From Clostridium sp. BSD9I1 (GTDB lineage Bacteria > Bacillota > Clostridia > Clostridiales > Clostridiaceae), in contig NZ_FYAM01000023.1 of assembly GCF_900185645.1 (NCBI RefSeq), forward strand, positions 310,001 to 374,000: 64,000 bases of DNA. The letters run 5' to 3'. The translations under genes were made by a program, and so were the position numbers. The notes under the pieces were generated by a model. That model worked only from the letters and a program-made list of their open reading frames with translations. It made no database searches and was not told where the DNA came from. Of the stretch, positions 54,748 to 62,174 are shown piece by piece. Within the stretch, counting starts at the first letter, position 1. Each line of letters starts with the position of its first letter.

Positions 54748-54982
54748 GGATTGTTCTTCTCTTTAAGTATTCTTCTTCACTAATTTCTCCATTAGCAAAT
54801 TTTTCATTGAGTATTTCCATTGCATTATTAGACTTATTACTATAATTTTTAATAAATTTAGAAACAAGTACTATTATTCCAATGAATACAAGCAATCTTA
54901 ATCCTATACCTAAAAGCATCCATCCAGGTCCTATAAGGCCTGAGGAGTTAAATCCATATCCTCCAAAACCACCACAAAACAT
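54731..54982 (-). CDS. SHOCT-domain membrane protein, second copy
   Basis: 83 residues; the ATG follows AAGGAGGA. A Gly-rich start (FCGGFGGYGFNSSG), a membrane helix (WMLLGIGLRLLVFIGIIVLV) and a C-terminal SHOCT motif (AMEILNEKFANGEISEEEYLKRR) are visible. It is longer than but related to the protein at 46638-46838. It is controlled by promoter site G. Function unknown. Confidence 0.82.
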   Translation of the reverse strand: MFCGGFGGYGFNSSGLIGPGWMLLGIGLRLLVFIGIIVLVSKFIKNYSNKSNNAMEILNEKFANGEISEEEYLKRRTILSQKN

Positions 54983-55019
54983 ATATAAAGTCCTCCTTTA
55001 ATATTAATTTTATATGTTA

Positions 55020-55053
55020 ATTATATAAATCAATTATGGTGGAATTGTGAAGA
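55020..55053 (-). promoter_or_regulatory. Direct-repeat promoter site G (second SHOCT gene)
   Basis: On the minus strand: TCTTCACA (55053-55046), CCACCATA (55042-55035), 11 bp apart; TATAAT (55025-55020) begins 17 bp after the second box. Confidence 0.6.
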
Positions 55054-55088
55054 AATATAATATATTAGAATTTATGAAAAAGTGGGTT

Positions 55089-55122
55089 TCTTCATATGTT
55101 CTTTATATAAATAACATAAAAT
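55089..55122 (+). promoter_or_regulatory. Direct-repeat promoter site E (Cys/Met-rich membrane protein)
   Basis: TCTTCATA (55089) and TCTTTATA (55100), with TAAAAT at 55117, 17 bp after the second box. It is back to back with site G. Confidence 0.65.
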
Positions 55123-55175
55123 GTAATCATAATATAAATACTTTAAATTATTAAAAGTATATTGGAGGGGTAATT

Positions 55176-55460
55176 ATGAAATGTCATGGAGATAATGGAG
55201 GAAATCAAAAACATAGTATGCTAAAGCACGTACTGCACATGATTCTTTGCTGTGGTTTGCCTATAGTTATTATAGGATTACTGCCACTTATAACAAAATT
55301 TAGCCCAGGTGCAGCTGGCTTGCTTGCAATAATTGCGCCATTTATATGTCCATTGATGATGGTTGGAATGATGGTAATGATGATGCGTGGTAATAAAAAA
55401 GGAAGTTGTTGTGATAATAAAAATACCGAAAATGATAAATTAAATAAATTTATAGAATAA
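55176..55460 (+). CDS. Small Cys/Met-rich membrane protein
   Basis: 94 residues; the ATG follows GGAGGGG. The N-terminus is polar with His and Cys (MKCHGDNGGNQKHSMLKHVL). Two membrane helices follow (MILCCGLPIVIIGLLPLI and LLAIIAPFICPLMMVGMMVM), then a CC-containing tail (KGSCCDNKN). The Met and Cys content suggests metal contact. Family not recognised with certainty; similar small proteins occur beside copper genes in clostridia. Controlled by site E. Confidence 0.7.
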   Translation: MKCHGDNGGNQKHSMLKHVLHMILCCGLPIVIIGLLPLITKFSPGAAGLLAIIAPFICPLMMVGMMVMMMRGNKKGSCCDNKNTENDKLNKFIE

Positions 55461-55466
55461 AATAAG

Positions 55467-55500
55467 AGAGTCTTAGTTGTGAAAAGCTAAGACTCTTTTT
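55467..55500 (+). terminator. Terminator after the Cys/Met-rich gene
   Basis: AGAGTCTTAG (55467-55476) pairs with CTAAGACTCT (55487-55496), then TTTT. Confidence 0.85.
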
Positions 55501-55554
55501 ATATTTTATATAATAGAGCTGACTTTATACAAATACATGAAGCTAACTATAATG

Positions 55555-56577
55555 TTACAAATCTAACTTCATATCACCATACTTAATCAATCCTTTTTTA
55601 CGCATAAACTCTGAAATAAGTAAACATATAATTGCTGGAGCGATTATATGTATTGTAAGTATTAACCATAAAGAGTTTATCCCCATAACTTCTATAGTTG
55701 CAAATTGACCAACCAATCCACTGGTTCCCATGCCGGCACCCATTGAATTATTTCTCATTTTAAATATTGAAGAAGCAATAGGACCAAGTATTGCACTTGT
55801 TAAAGTAGGTGGAATCCATATAAGAGGATTTTTAATGATGTTTGGAACTTGAAGCATGGATGTTCCAAGACCTTGAGCAATTAAACCACCCAATTTATTT
55901 TCTCTATAGCTTGAAATGGCAAATCCAATCATTTGAGCACAACATCCAACTGTAGCTGCACCAGCAGCCAGACCATCTAGTTTTAGAGAAATTGCAAGCG
56001 CAGCACTACTAATTGGAAGAGTCAATACCATTCCCATTATTGTAGAAACCAAAATTCCCATTGGAACTGGTTGCAGTTCAGTTGCATAATTAATCATATA
56101 TCCTAGTGAACTCATTAAAGATGACATAAAAGGACTTATAAAAGTGCTAACAATACCTCCAGTAATAATAGTTATTGCAGGGACTAAGATTATATTTAAT
56201 TTTGTTTTATTATGAATAAGTTTCCCCAATTCAGCCCCAATAAGTGCTGCAAATAAAGCTCCTACAGGTTCACCTACATTTATAGAATATGTACCTAAGT
56301 TTGTTAATTTAAGAGTTTGTGCACCAAGTGCTCCAGTAATAATAGAAGAAAATATAGCTAAAATAGGAGCTTTTACTCCATAAGCTACAGCCGCACCAAT
56401 GGCAGGGCCCATCATAAGTTGAGCAGCTTTTCCAAATTGGATTAGTAAAGGAAGTCCTAATTTTTCTCCAACTTGTTTAAGTATTAAACCTATAATAAGA
56501 GAAGCAAAAAGTCCTTGTCCCATAAAATTAAGAACATTGATTAAATACTCTTGTATTGAAAATTTACTGCTTTTCAT
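55555..56577 (-). CDS. EIIC-like membrane permease (PTS_EIIC_2 type)
   Basis: 340 residues from the ATG at 56577 (MKSSKFSIQEYLINVLNFMG), with CGAGG upstream; the longer frame to 56661 lacks support and runs into a hairpin. About ten membrane segments include GPAIGAAVAYGVKAPILAIF near 65, NVGEPVGALFAALIGAELG near 105, PISSAALAISLKLDGLAAGA near 190 and GMGTSGLVGQFATIEVMGI near 285. This matches the PF13303 group of PTS IIC-like proteins, which lack IIA and IIB partners. The substrate is unknown. Confidence 0.85.
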   Translation of the reverse strand: MKSSKFSIQEYLINVLNFMGQGLFASLIIGLILKQVGEKLGLPLLIQFGKAAQLMMGPAIGAAVAYGVKAPILAIFSSIITGALGAQTLKLTNLGTYSINVGEPVGALFAALIGAELGKLIHNKTKLNIILVPAITIITGGIVSTFISPFMSSLMSSLGYMINYATELQPVPMGILVSTIMGMVLTLPISSAALAISLKLDGLAAGAATVGCCAQMIGFAISSYRENKLGGLIAQGLGTSMLQVPNIIKNPLIWIPPTLTSAILGPIASSIFKMRNNSMGAGMGTSGLVGQFATIEVMGINSLWLILTIHIIAPAIICLLISEFMRKKGLIKYGDMKLDL

Positions 56578-56630
56578 AATATACCTCGTTATAAAAAAAT
56601 TAAGTAGTTGTAAGTATATAAAGATAGTAT

Positions 56631-56697
56631 AATAGTCTGTGTAAACTCCTAAGAAATACATTTTATCATATCCCTCTTTCAGAGTACACAGACTATT
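56631..56697 (-). terminator. Possible terminator of the DUF1540 gene
   Basis: AATAGTCTGTGTA (56631-56643) pairs with TACACAGACTATT (56685-56697) around a 41-base loop. The long loop weakens the call. Confidence 0.45.
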
Positions 56698-56705
56698 TTT
56701 ACTTT

Positions 56706-56873
56706 TTAAATATTATTTTTAGCTTCAAAGCTTCCACAATCAGTATGTTCAACTTTATTAGCTTCACCGTTGTGTTTTGTAACTTTAATTTGATTTAGTG
56801 CACAATACTGTCCGTCATTGCTATGGAATTTACATTCAGTAACTATACATCCTATACTTTCATTCTTTGGCAT
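56706..56873 (-). CDS. DUF1540 small Cys protein
   Basis: 55 residues, ATG 56873 behind GGAGG. The frame MPKNESIGCIVTECKFHSND then GQYCALNQIKV and HTDCGSFEAK has the four-Cys pattern C-x4-C-x8-C...C of DUF1540, a small probably metal-binding family of clostridia. Function unknown. It is too short for most gene callers. Confidence 0.82.
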   Translation of the reverse strand: MPKNESIGCIVTECKFHSNDGQYCALNQIKVTKHNGEANKVEHTDCGSFEAKNNI

Positions 56874-57030
56874 AACTATTACCTCCTTTACTCAATGTTC
56901 AATATTATTATTAGATATTTTCCGAGTTTTATTCAACAAAATGAAAGTTGTTTTAACATACCACTATTTGATTATTTTAGAAAAGTGCATATAAAATAAA
57001 TACATATAGCTATTTTGCAACAATTAATAT

Positions 57031-57072
57031 GAACACACAAAGACTTAGACAAATCAAGTTTTTGTGTGCTCT
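57031..57072 (-). terminator. Possible stem-loop after the resA-like gene
   Basis: CACACAAA (57034-57041) pairs with TTTGTGTG (57061-57068), just beyond the stop at 57087. A U-tract is not obvious. Confidence 0.4.
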
Positions 57073-57086
57073 GAATTTTGCTAACT

Positions 57087-57674
57087 TTACTTTATATTAT
57101 TTATATAATCCTTCATATCTTCTATAGTCATAGCACCGATATGTTTATCGACTATATTTCCTTCTTTATCAATAAAAAATGATGTGGGAATTGAAACAAC
57201 TTCATATTGACTTGCAACAATATTACCTGTGTCTAGTAATACTGGAAAGTTATATTTGTTGCTATTAATAAACTTCTGCACAGTATCTTTTTCTTCATCT
57301 AAGTTTACAGCTAATATGACTAAATCAGAATTCTTTGTTTCCTGATAAAGCATTTCCATTTCAGGCATTTCAGCCTTGCAAGGAGGACACCAAGTTGCCC
57401 AAAAGTTTAAAAACACCTTTTTACCTTTATAATCACTTAATGAAACCTCTTTTCCAGTTAAGTCCTTTAATTTAAAATCCATTGCTTTAGTTTTAGATAC
57501 TTTCAGAGCAGTTTCATTTTTAAAATTGTCATTTTGTTTTTTATCAGAGGAATTAGATTCAGTATTAATGATATTATTGGGATTACTAACTTGAGATTTA
57601 TTATAGTTATATACCGTATATACTGAACCACCTATGAGAATTAATAATCCTAATATTATAGCTATTTTTTTCAT
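57087..57674 (-). CDS. ResA/TlpA-like membrane-anchored thioredoxin
   Basis: 195 residues; the ATG follows AGGAGA. An N-terminal helix (residues 4-22) anchors the protein outside the membrane. A linker leads to a TlpA/ResA thioredoxin domain (about 58-193) with the redox pair in FWATWCPPCKAEMPEM near 95, LAVNLDEEKDTVQKF near 120 and cis-Pro loop VVSIPTSFFIDKEG near 158. It would reduce thiols of exported proteins, fed by the CcdA-like partner encoded 18 bp upstream. With no cytochrome c genes nearby, the target is more likely an extracytoplasmic thiol or metal protein. Confidence 0.88.
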   Translation of the reverse strand: MKKIAIILGLLILIGGSVYTVYNYNKSQVSNPNNIINTESNSSDKKQNDNFKNETALKVSKTKAMDFKLKDLTGKEVSLSDYKGKKVFLNFWATWCPPCKAEMPEMEMLYQETKNSDLVILAVNLDEEKDTVQKFINSNKYNFPVLLDTGNIVASQYEVVSIPTSFFIDKEGNIVDKHIGAMTIEDMKDYINNIK

Positions 57675-57692
57675 TGAAATTTCTCCTATCTA

Positions 57693-58397
57693 TTAAAAGT
57701 TAATAAAATTCAGGTATTGACTTAACATACCCATTTTATTAGTAAAGATTAAGATTCCCATTAAAATCATAAGTAATCCGCTTATTATAGAAATAAAACT
57801 TAAATACTTTCCTAATCTGCTTATTTTTGATGATAAATTTTCAATTGCAAGTGCTGTTAAAATGAATGGAACAGCAAGTCCTAATGAGTAAAAGACTAGC
57901 AATATAATACCTCTACTTATAGTTTCCATACTGCTTGCATAAACAAGAATAGAGGATAAAATTGGACCAACACATGGAGTCCATCCTGCAGCAAAGGCCA
58001 TACCCATTAAAACAGAACCAAAAGCGCCATTTGTATTGTTAAAAGATAAAAATCTTTTTTCTCGATAAAATAATTTGATTTTAAAAATACCTGTAGTGTG
58101 CAAACCAAAAATAAATATTAAAATCCCAGATATCTTTCTAAAAATAGACTGATTCTTTATGAAAACTTTTCCAATTGAAGTAATGGAAGCTCCCATTATG
58201 ATAAATATAATGGAGAAGCCAATAATAAATCCTATAGATTTATAAAGAACGTACATATTAGATTTTTTGCTTTCAGGATTACTAATACTTGTACCCGTTA
58301 TATAACTTATATAAGCGGGGACAAGGGGGAGAACACATGGCGAAAGAAATGATAATAACCCTGCAGAGAAAGCTAGTATCAGCGAAACGTTGTTCAA
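57693..58397 (-). CDS. ccdA: CcdA-like thiol:disulfide transporter
   Basis: 234 residues from the TTG at 58397, which has AAGGTGAT upstream; the ATG at 58415 has none. Six membrane helices carry the DsbD/CcdA motifs AGLLSFLSPCVLPLVPAYIS near 15 and MGMAFAAGWTPCVGPILSS near 145, with the two paired cysteines that pass electrons across the membrane. The extracytoplasmic acceptor is most likely the ResA-like protein encoded next. The two genes follow a two-component system on the same strand; a separate promoter may lie at 58447-58478. Confidence 0.88.
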   Translation of the reverse strand: MNNVSLILAFSAGLLSFLSPCVLPLVPAYISYITGTSISNPESKKSNMYVLYKSIGFIIGFSIIFIIMGASITSIGKVFIKNQSIFRKISGILIFIFGLHTTGIFKIKLFYREKRFLSFNNTNGAFGSVLMGMAFAAGWTPCVGPILSSILVYASSMETISRGIILLVFYSLGLAVPFILTALAIENLSSKISRLGKYLSFISIISGLLMILMGILIFTNKMGMLSQYLNFINF

Positions 58398-58446
58398 ATC
58401 ATCACCTTCTTTCATTTGAAGTTTAAAAGCCTAAAGCTTAATATCA

Positions 58447-58478
58447 ATTATATATAAAATATGTTAAGAATATGTTAA
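58447..58478 (-). promoter_or_regulatory. Possible promoter of the ccdA-resA pair
   Basis: On the minus strand two TTAACATA boxes (58478-58471 and 58467-58460) are 11 bp apart, and TATAAT (58452-58447) follows 15 bp after the second. It is similar in layout to sites A-I but differs in sequence and spacing, so it may answer to a different regulator. It overlaps the 3' end of the kinase gene. Confidence 0.45.
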
Positions 58479-59786
58479 AGTGCGTGTATTATCTTTGGGT
58501 ATAAGAAAATAAAATTCTGTTCCAGATTTATGAGAGCTAGTGACACCATATTCAAACCCATGCATTTTTAATATTTCTTTACAAATTGCAAGACCTAATC
58601 CCATACCACCACTTTGAGAATTTTTATAATATTTATCCCAAATGTCTGTTAAAAGATGACTTTCTATACCTAAACCGTAATCTTTTACTGATAGCTTTAT
58701 ATAATCATTTAATTCAGAGGTGAAGATTTCAATTTTACTATATTCATCACTAAATTTAACCGCATTATCAATAAAATTATATAAAACTCTTTGAAGATAT
58801 TTTTTATCTGCCCATACTTCTAAAGGTTCAGTAGAGCTAGTAATAGTTATATTCTTTTCAGCGGTTATTGGTTTAAAGTAGTTCACACATTCTTGAGCAA
58901 AATCAGGTAAATTAATAAATTGTTTATTAAGAGAGTATGCTCCATCTTGAAGCTTAGAAAGCTGAAGCAAATCCATAACTAAAGTGTTTAGCCTATCTAC
59001 TTCATTTATTATTTCTTTTGAATATCTTTCTAAATTTTCTTCATCTACCAATCCATCACTAATAGCCTCACTGTAGCTTCTAATTACACTCAAAGGTGTC
59101 TTGAAGTCATGGGATACATTAGCTACAAAATCCCTTTGCAGTTGATATTTCTTTTTTAAGTCAATAGCCATTTGATTTAGGCTTATAGATAAAGTTTGAA
59201 TTTCGTCATTAGTTTCAACACTACAGTCTACATTAAAATTGCCATTAGATATTGAAGAAGCAACCTTTTCCAACTTTAATATAGGTTTTGTAAATTTTTT
59301 GCCTATATAGGATATTAGAGGTATAGATAGCAGCACTGAAAAAATAAATATAAAAAATAAAACAATATAAACTATATTTAAATAATCCGAGGAATACTTA
59401 TTATTTTGAAAAACTATGATATCCCCTATATCAGTTTGCAGTTTATAATATAGAAATTCAGCATTCATAGCATTTTTAAATATTCCTTTTGTTTTAAAGT
59501 TGTTATCGCTTGCAGAGCGTAAAAATGGCATCATACCCATTTTACCTTGAGTCAAAGGGACTATATTATTATCTTGAATAAGTATTGCAGTAATACTTGA
59601 ACTATCTATTTCTTCATTGCTTTTTAAGGAGGTATATATATCTTTAGCTGAAGCCTGCAAACTATCATATTGCTGTTTAAGGTAAAACTTGGATAAAAAG
59701 ATACTGCTTATTATAAGGCATATTGCAATGACTAAAGCAATTATAGATAAAAAGTATTTTATAAGTTTACGTGTTATTTTATCCAT
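58464..59786 (-). CDS. Sensor histidine kinase, system 3
   Basis: 440 residues, 2 bp after its regulator. Helices at about 12-34 and 135-158 flank a sensor region of about 100 residues (TQGKMGMMPFLRSASDN near 78). HAMP follows (TKPILKLEKVASSISNGNF), then DHp with the phospho-His in NVSHDFKTPLSVIRS near 230, and the ATPase with YNFIDNAVKF, VKDYGLGIESH and GGMGLGLAICKEIL. The D-F after the His marks the HisKA subgroup. The signal is unknown; the redox genes downstream and the secreted DUF2680 gene upstream suggest envelope or redox stress. Confidence 0.92.
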   Translation of the reverse strand: MDKITRKLIKYFLSIIALVIAICLIISSIFLSKFYLKQQYDSLQASAKDIYTSLKSNEEIDSSSITAILIQDNNIVPLTQGKMGMMPFLRSASDNNFKTKGIFKNAMNAEFLYYKLQTDIGDIIVFQNNKYSSDYLNIVYIVLFFIFIFSVLLSIPLISYIGKKFTKPILKLEKVASSISNGNFNVDCSVETNDEIQTLSISLNQMAIDLKKKYQLQRDFVANVSHDFKTPLSVIRSYSEAISDGLVDEENLERYSKEIINEVDRLNTLVMDLLQLSKLQDGAYSLNKQFINLPDFAQECVNYFKPITAEKNITITSSTEPLEVWADKKYLQRVLYNFIDNAVKFSDEYSKIEIFTSELNDYIKLSVKDYGLGIESHLLTDIWDKYYKNSQSGGMGLGLAICKEILKMHGFEYGVTSSHKSGTEFYFLIPKDNTRTLTYS

Positions 59787-59788
59787 AG

Positions 59789-60460
59789 CTATCCTCCTGA
59801 CACCACTAACTTATATCCAACACCCCATACTGTTACAAGGTGATCTTCGCAAAATTTTAGTTTTTCTCTAAGTTTTTTAATATGAGTATCAATTGTACGT
59901 GAGTCACCTATAAAATCATATCCCCATACCGAACTTAATAATTGCTCTCTACTAAACACCTGACCTATATTTTTGCTTAAAAATAACAAAAGATCAAATT
60001 CCTTAGGGGTTAGATTTACTTGTTGATCATCTTGCAATACTTCATGGTTTTCTTCTAATATTGTTAAATTATCAAATTTTAAAGATTTATTTTTAGTTAT
60101 CTTACTGTTAATTCTAAGTTTCACACGAAGAACTAATTCTCTCATACTAATAGGTTTAACCATATAGTCGTCGGCACCTAGCTCCAGCCCAAAGATCCTG
60201 TCATCTTCTTCACCCCTTGCTGTTGTTAGTATAACAGGAGTGTTGCCTAATGATTTAGTTTTTCTAAGTAAAGCCCAGCCGTCTTTACCAGGAAGCATAA
60301 TATCGAGGATTATTAGATCAAAGTTATGAGTATTAATTAGATCTTCTGCTGATTTTCCATCTGAAGTACAGGTTACATCATAATGTTCATTTTTTAAATA
60401 TAGAGCCATTACTTCAGAAAGTTTAGTTTCATCTTCCACTATAAGTATTTTATTTGTCAT
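59789..60460 (-). CDS. OmpR-family response regulator, system 3
   Basis: 223 residues; the ATG follows GGAGGG. The receiver has ILIVEDETK, phospho-acceptor Asp in LIILDIMLPGKDGW and MVKPISMRE; the winged helix has LTPKEFDLLLFLS, SREQLLSSVWGYDFIGDSRT and IDTHIKKLREKL. The recognition helix differs from systems 1 and 2, so a different DNA site is expected. An oppositely oriented pair of 16-bp boxes at 60546 and 60598 upstream is the likely target. Confidence 0.92.
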   Translation of the reverse strand: MTNKILIVEDETKLSEVMALYLKNEHYDVTCTSDGKSAEDLINTHNFDLIILDIMLPGKDGWALLRKTKSLGNTPVILTTARGEEDDRIFGLELGADDYMVKPISMRELVLRVKLRINSKITKNKSLKFDNLTILEENHEVLQDDQQVNLTPKEFDLLLFLSKNIGQVFSREQLLSSVWGYDFIGDSRTIDTHIKKLREKLKFCEDHLVTVWGVGYKLVVSGG

Positions 60461-60545
60461 TTTTCCCTCCTATAGTTTTTTTGCATCACTTAATTTAATC
60501 ATCTTATAATAATTATAATTATAATTTATATATTTGGCTAATCAT

Positions 60546-60561
60546 TGTAGCAAATGTGATA
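60546..60561 (-). promoter_or_regulatory. 16-bp box upstream of system 3
   Basis: The minus strand reads TATCACATTTGCTACA, matching the plus-strand box at 60598 at 14 of 16 positions. It is 86 bp before the regulator start and fits autoregulation. Confidence 0.55.
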
Positions 60562-60597
60562 GATTTGTGAAATTTAATTATAAAACTTTTGCAATCT

Positions 60598-60613
60598 TAT
60601 CACATTTACAACA
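60598..60613 (+). promoter_or_regulatory. 16-bp box upstream of the DUF2680 gene
   Basis: TATCACATTTACAACA, the plus-strand counterpart of the box at 60546-60561. It lies 80 bp before the DUF2680 start, implying control by system 3. Confidence 0.55.
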
Positions 60614-60692
60614 CTATTTGAACAAAAAGATTCGTTATTATAAAGCTATACCACAGAGATGGTAACTAAAATTAAAATTGGAGGAATAGAAA

Positions 60693-61208
60693 ATGAAAAA
60701 AAGAAATGTTATAGCTGCTTTAGTACTTACCATGTCTATAGGAGTGGGAGCAACAGCATATGCTGCTTCAAATGATACTACAGTTACACCAGGGCAAAGA
60801 TTAGGTCTTGGAAGAATAACTTCTATGAGAGGATATGATTATATGTCTAATATCCTTAAAAACAAGTTAGGCTTAACAGATACTGATATAACAAATGCAA
60901 GAGAATCAGGAAAAACACTTTATGATTTAGCAGCTGAAAAAGGAATGACTCAAGATGAGTTAAAGAGTTCATTGCTTGAAGAAAGAACTAAATCAATAGA
61001 TGATGCTGTTAAGAAAGGAACAATTACAAAAGAAGAAGGGGAAACATTAAAATCAAAGTTAAATACAAACATACAAAACTGTACTGGAAATTTTGGTGAA
61101 AGACAAGGAGTAGGCCAGGGCAAAGGAAGAGGTCAAGGCCGTGGAATGATGGGAAACGGACAGGGTAGGGGCTGCATAACAGTACCTAGTAATGAAGTTG
61201 TTAAATAA
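60693..61208 (+). CDS. Secreted DUF2680 protein
   Basis: 171 residues; the ATG follows GGAGG. The signal peptide is cleaved near TAYAAS (residue 25). Two helical modules follow: a SLAP-like LGLTDTDITNARESGKTLYD with LAAEKGMTQDELKSSLLEER near 60-95, and DAVKKGTITKEEGETLKSKL near 103-123. The tail is Gly/Gln/Arg-rich (GQGKGRGQGRGMMGNGQGRG). This is the DUF2680 family, exported and of unknown function. It is divergent from two-component system 3, its probable regulator. Confidence 0.85.
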   Translation: MKKRNVIAALVLTMSIGVGATAYAASNDTTVTPGQRLGLGRITSMRGYDYMSNILKNKLGLTDTDITNARESGKTLYDLAAEKGMTQDELKSSLLEERTKSIDDAVKKGTITKEEGETLKSKLNTNIQNCTGNFGERQGVGQGKGRGQGRGMMGNGQGRGCITVPSNEVVK

Positions 61209-61212
61209 CATT

Positions 61213-61252
61213 TAAAAATAGGATGGCTAAAATTTAGCTATCCTATTTTTTA
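61213..61252 (+). terminator. Terminator of the DUF2680 gene
   Basis: AAATAGGATGGCTAAA pairs with the AGCTATCCTATTT arm to about 61248, then TTT. Confidence 0.85.
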
Positions 61253-61361
61253 TGGAAAATATTCAAAGAATGAGTAACAATTAATTTAGATTTATATATT
61301 ATGATATTACGATATAGGTATGTATCTTGTTCATATTATAACATAAAAAATAAATATATAC

Positions 61362-61389
61362 TTGACAGATTAGTAAAAAGCTATATAAT
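61362..61389 (+). promoter_or_regulatory. Promoter of the iron-sulfur membrane protein gene
   Basis: TTGACA (61362-61367), a 16-base spacer and TATAAT (61384-61389): a full sigma-A consensus. The CsoR-type operator starts 9 bp after the -10. Confidence 0.8.
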
Positions 61390-61398
61390 ATTTCTTAG

Positions 61399-61415
61399 AT
61401 ACCCTGTGGGGGTAT
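61399..61415. promoter_or_regulatory. CsoR-type operator
   Basis: ATACCC-TGTGG-GGGTAT is a 17-bp inverted repeat of the kind bound by CsoR/CstR repressors. It covers the expected transcription start of the downstream gene. Confidence 0.65.
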
Positions 61416-61436
61416 AAAAATATTGGAGGGATGGAA

Positions 61437-62090
61437 ATGAAAAATTTATTTGAACTATGGAAAAAATATTCATATATAATGTTACTTGCATTTATTATTG
61501 TAAGCCTATTTGATTTCAGAATAGGTATGGCAGCTATTATTTGTATGATTGCTCCTATAATAGTATCGATTTTCAGAGGAAGGTTTTGGTGTGGGAATTT
61601 ATGCCCTAGAGGAAATTTCTATGACAATGTTATGGCAAAGTTCAGTAAGAAAAAGGCGGTTCCGAAATTATTAAAGTCAGTTTATTTTAGAGTATTTGTA
61701 GTTATATTTATGTTTACCATGTTCGGCTTAGGTGTTAGAAATAATTGGGGGAACCCAGCTGGAATTGGTATGGTGTTTTATAGAATTATAGTAATTACTA
61801 CCTTGATTGGAATAGTATTATCATTTTTCTATAGTCATAGAACTTGGTGTCATTTTTGTCCCATGGGAAGCATAGCAGCATTAATATCTTACTTCAGAAA
61901 AGATAAAAAAAAGGTACTAGAAGTATCTAACACTTGCGTGAACTGTAAGATTTGCGAGAAAAAGTGTCCTATGGGAATTTCTCCTTATGGTTATAAAGGT
62001 GATGTATTAGATCATCCAGATTGTATTCAATGTGCAAATTGCGTAATAGCTTGTCCGAAAAATTCTATTGGATATGATACAATAAAATAA
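61437..62090 (+). CDS. NapH-like 4Fe-4S membrane protein
   Basis: 217 residues from the ATG at 61437, 7 bases after GGAGG; the ATG at 61431 is too close to it. Four membrane helices carry two CxxxCP-type motifs (FWCGNLCPRG near 57 and WCHFCPMG near 142), as in NapH/CcoG-like membrane ferredoxins. The C-terminal part has two [4Fe-4S] ferredoxin motifs (CVNCKICEKKCPMGI and CIQCANCVIACPKNS). It should pass electrons across or along the membrane. A CsoR-type operator over its promoter suggests induction by copper or sulfur stress, perhaps to reduce metal or maintain copper-enzyme assembly. Confidence 0.85.
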   Translation: MKNLFELWKKYSYIMLLAFIIVSLFDFRIGMAAIICMIAPIIVSIFRGRFWCGNLCPRGNFYDNVMAKFSKKKAVPKLLKSVYFRVFVVIFMFTMFGLGVRNNWGNPAGIGMVFYRIIVITTLIGIVLSFFYSHRTWCHFCPMGSIAALISYFRKDKKKVLEVSNTCVNCKICEKKCPMGISPYGYKGDVLDHPDCIQCANCVIACPKNSIGYDTIK

Positions 62091-62091
62091 T

Positions 62092-62136
62092 AAAAAATGC
62101 CTAATGGAGTTTATTTACCATTAGGCATTTTTTTAT
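62092..62136. terminator. Bidirectional terminator
   Basis: AAAATGCCTAATGG pairs with CCATTAGGCATTTT, followed by T-run. Confidence 0.9.
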
Positions 62137-62174
62137 TTTACTAAATATAATTATTTCAACTTTACTGAAATGCA

